The translations under genes and the position numbers were made by a program. This document shows positions 54,010 through 64,000 of a stretch of 64,000 nt of DNA, in pieces. Under the pieces are notes generated by a model. It was given only the letters and a program-made list of their open reading frames with translations. It had not been told where the DNA came from and did not search any database. The stretch is taken from NCBI GenBank assembly GCA_026874595.1, contig CM049313.1, positions 35,179,159 through 35,243,158 on the forward strand. Direction: 5' to 3'. This DNA comes from Sipunculus nudus. Taxonomy: Eukaryota > Annelida > Sipuncula > Golfingiida > Sipunculidae. Numbering within the stretch: the stretch's first letter is position 1; each line of letters starts with the position of its first letter.

Positions 54010-57000
54010 CTGTAAACATATAAATGACAACATATTATTAATGATTAATAGGAAAATTTGAGAAAGTTAAATATGTGGTTTAGTTATATCATTTGAGATA
54101 AAACTAAAAGTGTTTCCCTTTGTCATTTCCTCAACATTTTAGCTGGTATAATCATTAAAGTGTATCACAATATGCAAGTCTGATGGACATTTCCATCTTG
54201 CTGTATATCTGACATTACACCAAGTTACAGAAGCCTGCCCTGGTCTGTAATATTTAATTTGTCATTCCACTTCAGACTTTCAAGGTCAAACTTTTCAGAC
54301 TTCCACTTCAGATAAACTTTTGACTCAACCCCACTTTGAACCTTTCTTGACCTGTCCTAACCCCTTTTCCAAGACTTTATGGATCTGACCCACTTTCAGA
54401 ATTCTTGGATATGCCCATAAGACTTTTTGGATCCCCTCAACATTAAGATTTCCTGGATCCACTCTTTTTCAAGACTTAAGGATCCATCCCTCTCTCATAC
54501 TTTCTGGATCCACCCCTCTTTCAGACTTTTTCTGACTTCCTTGATCCTTTTCCTGAATCCTTCCCTTTAAACCTCTTGGAACCACTGCTTTTTCAGTTTC
54601 TCAGGATTGCCCCACTTTCTGACCCCCTGTTACATCCCATTTTCAAACTCAAAGGACATACTTCTAGGTTTTTCATGTTATTTTTGACACTGAAAACTTA
54701 CCTTGCTAGTTGTTGGTTCACCCCAAGCTGCTTTTCCTTTAAGCTGTCTCTTCTGCTTTACCTGACAACACAGAGCATCAATATCTCTAAATCAGAATTC
54801 TCCACATAGCAGGAAATTTCATATCACAATTAAACCTACTGAATTTCCTTTCATTTTTACCCTTTTACCATATTGAAAATGTAAATAAATGGACAAGTTA
54901 GCCTCTTTCAACTAATTATGACACATACCAGTTACTTTCTTCACACTGAAAAATTGCATTTTCATAATTTTCAACATTCCCATGAGTTATACAAATTAAC
55001 TATAAATGACATTATAATGACATTAAATATCATTACAATGATATTAAGTTACAACTGTCACACCAAGATAGATCCTTTACAGTATTACATCATTATCTGA
55101 AGAATAAGTCTGCAATTAGTTGTAAATGTAAACTAAAAACACAGGTGTTCAGACATGACTTTTACCAGACTTAAGCAAAAGAATAAGAGTATATTTATTT
55201 ATATTGATGAATTACACATTAAAAATACTAAAATAGATGGGTGCAAAACACTAAAATGCTCTATTTTAACCACATTCAAGCTTGCAGGTAGGCATTTAAA
55301 GAAAAACATTGTGTTGGAGCTGAGTTTGTGTTCTCTGTGTCTAGCTTGTCTGACGTAGATTGATGATAAAAGAGAAACAATCCGACTTACCTGTGTAACT
55401 GTTCTTGGGGGCCTTACAATTTGACCACCAACTCCTCGCACACCTAAAAAGAAAAAAGGTAAATTTATGTATAGCAGTTTGACTTTCCTCTGCAGATATC
55501 AGAAAAAAATATTTCTTAAACAACTAATAAAAATGCCCCTCACAATAATGAAGAGGTTCCTACATCCAAACAATTAGCATTTAAATGCTTTAACATTTAT
55601 CTCAACATGCTTTTTTTTTAACTTGCACAAAACTGTGCTCATGCAGATATCTGCACTGATAATAATCAGAATCAAATCATTGCAATCTATAAAGTGCATT
55701 ACAATTAGAAAGCTTTAAGATGCTAACATACTTAATCAGTATGACACTATGATCGAGGTACTTCCTAAACTATATATGTTTTTTGTTAACTTACCTCTAG
55801 CAGCCTTTGGACGAGGCAGACGGTTGCCCCGGCTGACCTCTATATCCTCAACTTTGAGGAATTCAGAAAAGGCACGATCAAGAGGCCAGCCAGAGAGGTC
55901 ATCCTCTCCTGGGCAACCGTCTGACGTAGGACAACCCTGTGTCTGCTGGCTGGTGGCCCTGGAAATGCAATACAGAATTATATAATAACAAGAATATAGA
56001 CAGTGATCATATTCTGCGGTAGATCCTTGGTAAACTTTGTTGTATACACAGCCGTCCCTATACAACTTTCCTAGGTCACCTCCAAAACAAACAGCCCCCT
56101 AACATCAATTAATGGCTTCCTATTTCACATGGGTGTAAAATCTGTTGAATTATAAACACATAATGATGATGCAGATAACCTTGAAATTTTAACGGATTAT
56201 TCCTTTGGGTTCTCTAAATTATTATCTGAATTAAAGGGGCCCAATCACCTATCTGACCTTTATAAACTAAACATAATTCCTTGGAGCATTTATAAAAAAA
56301 GGCCAGAAAATGTGGATATAACCACATGTTTATAATATGTGGGGGCCACCAAAATAATCAAAACCAATTCAACAATGCCATCTGATAAGCCAGAGTTTTG
56401 CAAATGGTGTTTTGCAACAAGGGACTTTTCCATCTAAGCATATATGCAACCAACCACCTTTGGTTACGGTACATGTTTTTCCCGTTGGTAAACTTTGCTG
56501 TGTTTACAAACAAGTTGTTGATAAACATGTTCATACATCCTTCATGGAGGTGTTTTAAGAACCTTCATAAACAAAATTATGCTTAAATCATTAATATATA
56601 CACAAAGGTAGCCAGAAATCTCATAAATTCTATTGCAAACTGAAAGGTAGTTGAATGGGCACCTTTATCTATTTTTCACTTTTTGTGTAAAATTGCTTAC
56701 AGACAAACTAACCAAGGGAAAACACAGAAAGCTTTACTGTGAGCTGAATGGATCCTATGGTATATGAGAACCTTTACAATAACATATTAGTTATATATCA
56801 TATACAACTGAAAGTCCAGAAGTACCGTAATGTCTACTTGAATTCGTACAGGAAAAAAATAATTTTTTTTCTCAGTGTGTGAATTATTATATGTAAAATA
56901 TGAAAAATTAGAATATTGCAGGAGAGAAGATCGTTTAACACCTGAGAACCGGTATAGATATTGCTTCGTCTCCGTCTGGCCGATGGCGCTTTCCGGTTGG

Positions 57001-60000
57001 AACAACCAATAGGAAATTAGCATCATTGACAACACGCGATGTATGATGGGAAGGATGCTTAGGAAAATATGGTCTATCCCAGTGCACGGCAGTGGCATTC
57101 CTGGGAAAAGCCCCCCTGAATTCATCTTTTGCATAGATTGCACATCTAATTTGCATGGGATTCCTTTTCCGGCGGTGTCCAGTTGGCATGCAACAACTGA
57201 ACCCTGCCAGTTCAAAGAATAAAAAACATTTACAGGCGCACATAAAGGTGATATATCGGTTTAATTTGATACATAAAAAGTTTATTTCTATATATAAATA
57301 CAAGATTGTTTCACTATCGCAAAACAAGCAGTGATAATTCATGTTACAGGTCCCTCCATGTACGGCAGGGTGAACTCTCACCGCTAGATGGTCGGACTCC
57401 ATATCACAGATAAATGGAGTCCGTACCTGGCGGACTAAGTTCACACTTAAATCTGTGCATGCGCCTCTAACCAAATGGCCACAGTAACCAACGAATCACT
57501 AGGAAGTTTTAATTTCGGAGATTCTAATAGGTTTATACAGCGGGGAAAAAAATAAATTATTTCACTGACATTACCGGGATTTATCAAATAAAAACTCTTG
57601 AAGACAGCGGTATATCCTTTATAGCTGCGGTTCAAAGCACTCTGGCGATCTCCATTTAACCTTTGATGTCTTGTAGCACCAGGTCATGCCTGTGATCAGT
57701 GGTCCGTGCGAGGTTTGTCCCAAGTGGATTACTAGTATATGATCATCAGCTAATGTGATTTTTGTCTCACTTACAAATCCTTCTTATTCTATATTTTAAG
57801 TAAACGAAATATTTATCGATTAAAACGCAATTCTATTGTTCAAATCACATTCATATGTTGTAACAAGTCTGAAGCAAAGATGGCCCATCGGTATCAGTTA
57901 AGCGACAGTTTTTCCTGTTTACATACGTGAAGTCGCAAATCTGATAAAACTGTTCCGATAAATTATCATGTTACTGCCACGCACTAAGACAAAAAGATGT
58001 GCTGTTATCAGGTGAATAGCGTAGACATTTGATTCATCTCCGCATGCAAAGCCGTTTTAATCGTATCTACATTACCAGTTGATTACTGTTCATACGGACC
58101 GCCGGTGGTCACCGGCAATAGCTAATATCGGCACAGTATGTTGGTGTACGAATTCATATATGTAATATAGAAAAATATGATTCAGGAAATTTATAGTGTG
58201 CGAACTAATGAAGGATATGAACTGATGTAGACATTACGGTAGATTCAGTTCTAAATGGTTATACATGAATGATAATCTGCATCAATCACAATGGTTGTCT
58301 ACTCCTCTTTTCATTCTTAAATTGACTATATGGAGCGTTGTTACCAAAATTATGAATGTCATCAGTTTTATAATATAATTTAAAAGATCTGATTTAACGA
58401 AGATGTGGCTTCTGTAGCTCAGGGGTACAGCACAGGACTCAAAGCCAGGAGGTGGTGAGTTCAAATCTCAGCAGATTTTCATGGTCCGCCCTACCCTGGG
58501 TGAGCGCTCTGCATGCTTAATGGGAAGGCTGTACCCAATACCCGTGCATCACTCACAAAAGAGTGTGTCTTTGAAAAGATAAGATATGATCCTATATTTT
58601 GCTATACATACATAATTAAACTATAACATACAAGGTATCAATTTATTTCTGGGATTGCTGACACATATGTGTTGGTAAAGTTCTTTTTGAATAACTTGGT
58701 AATGATCGATAACCAGCTCCAGATTTCATTATTTGGAGGTTCCCCAGTGTTGTGACCCAGCAATGGTGACAATTAAACACCCAGGACTTGTAGGTGCGGA
58801 AGACACCCGGCCTGGGTAAAACCAGGATATAAAATAAACTGACAGGAAGAGAGTGCTTTCCTCCCCGGCCCACAGTCCCAAACTGAAATGGAACTGCAGA
58901 TGTAAAAAGTTAGCTTAAGTATTAGATAAATAAAAAAAACTGGAGGCAAATACCTCCACCAAAAAAAAATTAAATAAAAAACAAAGATGCTGTTAGGAAC
59001 AAGAGTGTCTTGTTACCATTATAATCACAAACAAATACAAACAGATCCACATACCTGTTATCAGCTGGTGCTTCACTGACCTGGAAATTTGTGAGATGTA
59101 TTGTAAATAAGTGCATGTTTCAAAGGTTTTTGAAATCAAACTAAAATTCAAGTCATATCTTTTAAGGAATTTGTGGTATTTCATGCAAGGCTGGAAATGT
59201 ACTGCTCAGATCATGTAGATAATGCATTTATTCACAAAAGAAACTTTTGATAAAAATTTATTAACAGGTAAAAAGAAAATCCTTTAATGTTAGACAAGCA
59301 TTCCTATTGAGTATACACAAAAATACAACTAGAGTTACCTATAGAGATCATGTAATATGTATCAATAAAGATTTTAATGATATTCAAAGCTGAGCAAGTG
59401 ATGAATGCCATTCCATACAAAGAAATCAGAGACAGATCATAGGGATCCAAAGGAGCAGGCATTTAAGAAAAATCATTGTAATTTAGCTTGAGCTCCTGCC
59501 CTTTCTTTTCAGAGGACATAATCCTCATAATAAACAGATGTCTAGCAAAATGTGAAAACTTGGAAATTGTAAACTTCATTTAAAATCAAACTTAATCATG
59601 TACTTTGTATAGGATTTACCTTATCCTGGAACTGGTCAGCTAGTTCAGGGAATACCTCGCTTATTAAGGCATCCACTTCAGCACTTCTGAACAAGAAAAC
59701 ACACAAAAAAGAAGTTATATCTTTAACCAAACAATGTAAAAGATATGTAAATTTCAATACTGGAAAGTAAAGTTATTAATTATTATAATATCACTGGTCC
59801 TTATACTAGTTATTTGTATGTGCCATGACATGTAGTTTTCAAAAATTACCTTCAATGAAGTATTAGATATGAAGAACCTCTGGTATATGTAATTGAAATG
59901 ACATACATAAATACATTGTTTTATAAAATCATCAAATATATAGATTGATTTTTAGAAGGTGTTTGACATACCCTGACACAAAAAGATCATATTAAGTAGT

Positions 60001-63000
60001 TACTTACAATTTCTGCTGCTGTTCCCCTGCCTCAGTCAGTGGCTTCTTCACTGTCTTTTCGACTGCAGCTGATTCGCTGGTTCCCTTTGATGGCTGTTGA
60101 ATATTTAATAAAAGGAATTCAGGTTTTGATGAAGGATTGTACAATTTGCAGTAAGACTGTTAAGCAATACAGCACACAAGATAGTCATGTTTCATAAAGG
60201 ACACATGGACTTGATAATCATTTACCAGAACTTTTATTCCTGTTTGTGCTTTAGATATTTGAAGCTGACACCAGGAAAATTGAAATTTATCATACAGGTT
60301 GGTATTGTGAAAATGTCAAAGAAGTTTAATTTTATGTATATCCAGTAACCCTGGTCTGAATGTTTGCTGGGTTTTTATAGCACATATGTTTACACCTAAG
60401 GGCCTAGCATGTGACAATATGGTCAACTTTTGAGTCAGTCCATGTGACGTTTCCCTGAAAAGTGTCAGTAATTAACTAACGTATTGGGGGTTGGGTTTTT
60501 TTTTGGTTGGGGGGGGGGGAAGTATGATTGTTGTTTGTTACGTTTACAGTCAAGGACAGCAATATCAAAGACTGCAGTATCATATTAGTATGATATTACA
60601 CTCGTTGGCAATACAACAACGTCCAAGGTGTTTACAAAATATTTCAGTTCGAAAGTTCCCAGGAATAATACAGGTTTAATTAACATTCCATGGCACCAAC
60701 TAATGTGAACATCATCTCCCGCGCAAGATTTCCATTCCCATATCAGACCATTTTTCCATATTTGTGAAGGAGCAGATAGTGAATTAGACAATGTCTAAAC
60801 CAACCTCATGCTGGAACCCATTTTCTACACTTTAAGTGGTTTTTTGAATAAATGTAATGATTAGAAATCAGAGAACTATCATGATAAACTATGAAACTCT
60901 CATGACATTTAGAAAAGTGAGACTAATGTTTTCAGCATGCTTAAATAAATGTGAATTCCTGTATTTTAAAATCTGTCATTCTGCACTTATGTCCTCTTGA
61001 GATCTCAGAGATTGCTCGTTTAACTTCTGCCTTTTATGATAAAATGATAATTATATTTAGTGTAGAGGTTAGTAGTCTTTTGCCATTTCCACTGTATTTA
61101 AATTTATAAATGACACTTAAAAATTAGGCTACAGAGTAAACATACATGATACACATAATCTATGAAGTCTAAAATTAAGCTTGATCTAATGTGTGGCCTC
61201 TTACATTTGCTCTGAATAAAATTTTATGTGATATAACAGATAACATCAATGGTTTGGCTGTTCTTGTATGTTTATTTGATTAAAAATTACAAGGTAAACA
61301 TATGACTTACCTTTCCTTTGTTGCAGCTGTTGTCCCCATTTTCTAATTTTTCAATCAAAGCATCTATCTCATCTCTGTTGGTGGGCGGGGCATGATGAAT
61401 GATGGACAGGAGAAATGACAAGAAAGATGAAAGAGTGCAAAGGTTGTGAAAAGAGTGCAAAAGCAGTGAGGGACACTAATGATCAGTATAAACCTCAAGC
61501 ATCTCATTTTGATATTTGATAATTGATGCTCTGATTGTTGTTATGATCAGTATGTACAGCAGAGCGTTTATCTGAAAACCCCTGGGTACAGGCTTTTTGT
61601 TTAGATAAACGATCATTCAGATAAATGATTTTGTACTTGCTTCATCTTCCTTAATTGTTAGAATATGCTGGCTTTACAAATACATTATGAATTTTCAGTA
61701 TTCTTATTAAAATCTAATGCAGGTTTTGTAATTCACTGTGAGATGCTTGGGTTACATTGTTGTAAAAGGATACAGAAACAAGTAATTTATGGCACAGATT
61801 TGAAGCAAAGTGCATGTGAAAAAAAAATGTACTGGTCCTCTTAAATGATATCAGATTTTTTTTGCAGATTAAGTTCCTAAAACCTGAACAACAAGACCAT
61901 GGAATAATACTAAGAAACATCAACTATTTTAATAGGTTGTTAATTTGATATACATAGGTCCTAAAAACCCATTATTTTTTTCATATAAATAGTAAATGCC
62001 TATTCCTGGAAAATACCACATAACAAGTGTCTGACCACTTTTGCTATCTTTGGGGTAATTTCACTCAAATTACTATTTTTCTGAAGTAGAGTGAGGAACA
62101 GTACATTTATTCATTTGGTTTCTGGGCATAAGGTTATCACAAACAAGAGGCTGAAAGCTCAGAAGCTGATAACATTGCATCTTAGAACTACCATGTTATA
62201 AATATGATAGTGTGAACGTATGAAAGTTGGGCTGAAACAATAAGCTGGTGAACCAATACATCACAAACAATGATAAATATTGTTTTTTGTATCATTATAT
62301 ATGTTCTTGTAATTATCTGTGAAGTGCACAGGTAACAATATGACACCGAGTGTTATTCAAATCTTAAAGGGCTCAATCACCTATCTGACCTTTATAAACT
62401 AAAGGTGATCCTTTGGAGCTTTTATAAAAATAGGCCAGAATACATGGATTTCACTGCACACAGGCTGCTTATTTTATGTCCACTTGTTTATAATATTTGG
62501 GGTCCACCACAATAATCAAAGCCAATTCAACGAGGGCATCTGGCAGTAAGTGAGGTAAGCCAGAGCCTTGCAAATGGCATTTTTCCTCAAGTAACCTTTC
62601 TACCTCTGCATACATGCAACCTATCACCTTAGGTTTAATGTTTTTTTACTGTTTGTCAACACTGCTATGTTTAAAACATGTGGTTGATACATCTTTTATG
62701 AAGGCCTTATATGAACTTTTCACAACCAAATTTACCCCAGCTCATTTATATATCACAGAGGAAGCCAGAAATCACATCAATTCTTTTCAAAAGGTAGGTG
62801 AATGAGCACCTTTAAGAAAAGAAAAGTTTGGTTAGCTTTCTATGAACAAAGGGGTTGTTTTCTATATATTGTATCGTTTATCATATTTTGTGAGATAGTG
62901 TATTGCTACAGCCCTGGTATTTAAATGAGCATGCAACAAGATATCACAGGAATTATTTTGCCTGAGACTCCAAAGTAAATTGTTAAGTCCAAGTTATGTT

Positions 63001-64000
63001 GTAATAGAACAACAAAGACCGTGAAGGAACATGGACTGTGCAGACCTTGAAAGGAGCATAACATGAGAATGCTCATGGATTATGGTATATGAAATGAAGT
63101 TTTAAAAAAGTGCTGATGTAAAGAGAGCAAAGTACAAAGAGTGATCAACAAATGTGAGGCAATGATCCCTTCCTGTGGTGATCAGAGCCCTGAAATAAAA
63201 GTCATCAGATTTACATTTGTGGAGAGGAATTTATAAAAGAACGCATCACTATTAACAACAATTGGAAGATTTTTTAAATAATTTTTTTAAATGACGAAGT
63301 TAAAGTCTTTGATCAATACTAGGTTTTAACACCAGAATGAATGAAATGCATTTAAATAAATGCCAAGGAATTCTCATTTTATAATGTTTCAAGAACTAAA
63401 ATACAAATAAAATACAAGAAAGACAATGACATGCCTGTGAGACTGAACCCTATCAAAGTAACATGTTATTAAAGGTACCTAATGTTGACTGTAAAAAATA
63501 ATACATTTCTGTTACAATCGTAAAAAAATAAATGTTTAGGAAAAATTAACTTATATGAAGCCTAATTCTGTTACTGATTAAATCATCCATCATTTAGATT
63601 GTGACAAGAGTTCTGCAAGAAAACAAGTTTGGTTACTTACATTTCCTCCTGTTTCATTGTCACCATCTTTTTCTCTTCCTCCTTCACTCTTTTCTTTCTC
63701 ACCCTGATCTCCTTTTTGTCACCTTTCATCTCTTTGACCATTTTGACATCCTTCCTCTCTTCTACCATCTGCCTGATATTCTTTTCCTTTTCTTTCTTCT
63801 CCTTCTCCATCTGTTCTTCTAAATATTCATTCATAGCATCCTGTGCCACTTCTGAAACCAAGTCTCCAAACATTTCTTTATACAAATCTTTGCCAACTTC
63901 TTTCGTCTGTTCCTTGAACACTGCCCCTTTGATAACATCTTCAGCCACCTCATGCGCCATTTCTACCACCACCTCTTTCAAGAGTCCTTTCGCCACTCCC
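53995..64000 (-). CDS. Unrecognised gene, last nine exons (charged helical region and basic low-complexity tail), 5' end outside window
   Basis: Nine phase-consistent exons give about 297 C-terminal residues. The first visible exon (63641-64000) encodes a helix-rich segment: GLLKEVVVEMAHEVAEDVIK, then EVGKDLYKEMFGDLVSEVAQ, then a long lysine/glutamate coiled-coil-like run (EEQMEKEKKEKEKNIRQMVE). Two short acidic helices with a shared E(I/V)DALI core follow: DEIDALIEKLENGD and AEVDALISEVFPELADQF. The end is polar to basic (NRLPRPKAARGVRGVGG, RPPRTVTQVKQKRQLKGKAA) and stops SEPY. I do not recognise the family. The helical part is loosely like the region between domains in GANP/MCM3AP, but the tail does not fit that protein. 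No signal peptide or membrane segment is in the visible part. It lies head-to-tail upstream of WDR41, about 26 kb away, and is not obviously co-regulated. Confidence 0.75.
54270..54650. repeat. Pyrimidine-rich degenerate minisatellite
   Basis: Words such as TTTCTGGATCCACCCCTCTT, TTTTTGGATCCCCTC and TTTCCTGGATCCACTC recur every 30-40 bp, with TCAAGACTT/TCAGACTTT between them. It lies between the last two coding exons of the unknown gene. Confidence 0.6.
54702..54761 (-). CDS. Unknown gene, exon -2
   Basis: Sixty bases, phase 0 at both ends (acceptor TGTTGTCAG, donor GTAAGT), encoding VKQKRQLKGKAAWGEPTTSK. Basic and probably disordered. Confidence 0.75.
55391..55443 (-). CDS. Unknown gene, exon -3
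   Basis: Acceptor TTTTTAG, donor GTAAGT. Encodes (G)VRGVGGQIVRPPRTVTQ. Arginine/glycine/proline-rich. Phase matches exons on both sides. Confidence 0.75.
55795..55958 (-). CDS. Unknown gene, exon -4
   Basis: Acceptor CATTTCCAG, donor GTAAGT. Encodes ATSQQTQGCPTSDGCPGEDD, then LSGWPLDRAFSEFLKVEDIE and VSRGNRLPRPKAARG. The LSGWPLDRAFSEFLKVED part looks like a conserved short helix. The rest is polar. Confidence 0.8.
56231..56668. mobile_element. TTAA-flanked MITE, copy 1
   Basis: Starts TTAAAGGGGCCCAATCACCT and ends GTAGTTGAATGGGCACCTTTA, an imperfect inverted repeat. It is homologous end to end with 62364-62815 (shared ATCTGACCTTTATAAACTAA and GGCCAGAA words). The TTAA at its left edge fits piggyBac or Kolobok-type targets. 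Confidence 0.7.
56940..57720. other. CpG-richer island-like segment in an intron of the unknown gene
   Basis: Compared with its AT-rich neighbours this stretch has more CpG (for example CTTCGTCTCCGTCTGGCCG and ACACGCGATGTATGATGGG), a CCAAT box (57005-57009, AACCAATAGG) and a short inverted repeat GGACTCCAT/ATGGAGTCC (57394-57422). A 179-codon ORF on minus (56935-57474) crosses it but shows no recognisable domain. An internal promoter or an unrecognised insertion are both possible. Confidence 0.3.
58407..58590 (+). mobile_element. tRNA-derived SINE
   Basis: The head is tRNA-like: an A box TAGCTCAGGGGTA (58415-58427) and a B box GAGTTCAAATCTC (58457-58469) at normal spacing. The acceptor arms GCTTCTG/CAGCAGA pair at only five of seven positions. 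A non-tRNA body follows (GGTCCGCCCTACCCTGGGTG...). The poor acceptor stem and the attached body make a functional tRNA unlikely. Confidence 0.65.
59055..59080 (-). CDS. Unknown gene, 26-nt microexon
   Basis: Acceptor ATTTCCAG, donor GTATGT. Encodes VSEAPADN plus two bases completed by the next exon. Its inclusion is required for phase between the exons at 59.6 and 55.9 kb, since 26 is not a multiple of three. Confidence 0.65.
59620..59686 (-). CDS. Unknown gene, exon with EVDALISEVFPEL helix
   Basis: Acceptor TTGTTCAG, donor GTAAAT. Encodes (L)SAEVDALISEVFPELADQFQ DK. Acidic amphipathic helix sharing the E-V/I-DALI core with the exon at 61.3 kb. Confidence 0.8.
60008..60093 (-). CDS. Unknown gene, linker exon
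   Basis: Acceptor ATTCAACAG, donor GTAAGT. Encodes PSKGTSESAAVEKTVKKPLT EAGEQQQK and leaves TT to complete a leucine. Probably disordered linker between the two DALI helices. Confidence 0.75.
61311..61374 (-). CDS. Unknown gene, exon with DEIDALIEKLE helix
   Basis: Acceptor CACCAACAG, donor GTAAGT. One base completes the codon split at the previous exon. It then encodes DEIDALIEKLENGDNSCNKG K, phase 0. Confidence 0.8.
62364..62815. mobile_element. TTAA-flanked MITE, copy 2
   Basis: TTAAAGGGCTCAATCACCTA at the left and TAGGTGAATGAGCACCTTTAA at the right (described in pieces) are inverted, and TTAA is present at both edges. Length 452 bp. It lies in the intron between the first two visible exons of the unknown gene. 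Confidence 0.75.
63641..64000 (-). CDS. Unknown gene, first visible exon (continues beyond window)
   Basis: Open to the window edge. The only visible boundary is the donor GGAAAT|GTAAGT. Residues are first a helical repeat-like region with alternating hydrophobic positions (EMAHEVAEDVIKGAVFKEQT), then about 55 residues of almost pure K/E/R/M, predicted coiled coil. The start codon is not in this window. Confidence 0.85.

Noticed and set aside
56935-57474. 179-codon ORF on the minus strand
   Set aside because: No domain, odd composition, no fitting splice phases with the exons of the unknown gene; kept only as part of a CpG-richer segment.
58407-58480. Functional tRNA gene
   Set aside because: A and B boxes are present, but the acceptor stem mispairs at two of seven positions and a SINE body follows directly.

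Overview
This window looks like a piece of an animal nuclear genome, most likely a marine lophotrochozoan such as a bivalve mollusc. It is AT-rich and gene-poor, with short phase-consistent exons bounded by GT/AG, very long repeat-filled introns, Helitron-like elements with tandem-repeat cores, tRNA-derived SINEs and a dense load of non-autonomous DNA transposons. The mollusc call rests on overall style and is an inference. There are no bacterial operons, no CRISPR array and no recognisable viral genes.

Two host genes are supported, both on the minus strand. The first (coding 28028 down to 4914, 11 exons, 411 codons) is WDR41, the beta-propeller subunit of the C9orf72-SMCR8-WDR41 complex that acts at lysosomes. 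I reconstructed it exon by exon; all phases agree, and only the exon 3/4 junction is doubtful. The second gene (from beyond 64000 down to 53995) is seen only as its last nine exons. They encode a charged helical segment followed by a low-complexity basic tail, and I do not recognise the family.

Layout: 1-4.25 kb, flank with a 2.2-kb hAT-like element carrying a nested TIR element. 4.9-28.0 kb, WDR41; its introns hold two 1.7-kb Helitron-like elements in opposite orientation on either side of exons 6-8, plus many MITEs, minisatellites and old relics. 28.03-28.3 kb, putative WDR41 promoter with a perfect hairpin between CACGCCC boxes. 28.3-53.9 kb, intergenic and mobile-element rich: a 2.75-kb element with about 640-bp inverted repeats, an intact 141-codon Brinker/CENP-B-type DNA-binding ORF, a broken Harbinger transposase, a 3.2-kb region bearing a repeated TCAACTCCGTTAC motif with a hAT nested in it, a broken Jockey/CR1-like LINE, hormone-response-like palindromes and a C-tract minisatellite. 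54.0-64.0 kb, 3' half of the unknown gene with two TTAA-flanked MITEs and a tRNA-SINE in its introns.

The most interesting structure is the pair of inverted Helitron-like copies flanking WDR41 exons 6-8, an architecture expected to favour back-splicing (circular RNA) or recurrent inversion. The most likely undescribed repeat families are the GCTGATCAGCG long-TIR element and the TCAACTCCGTTAC element.
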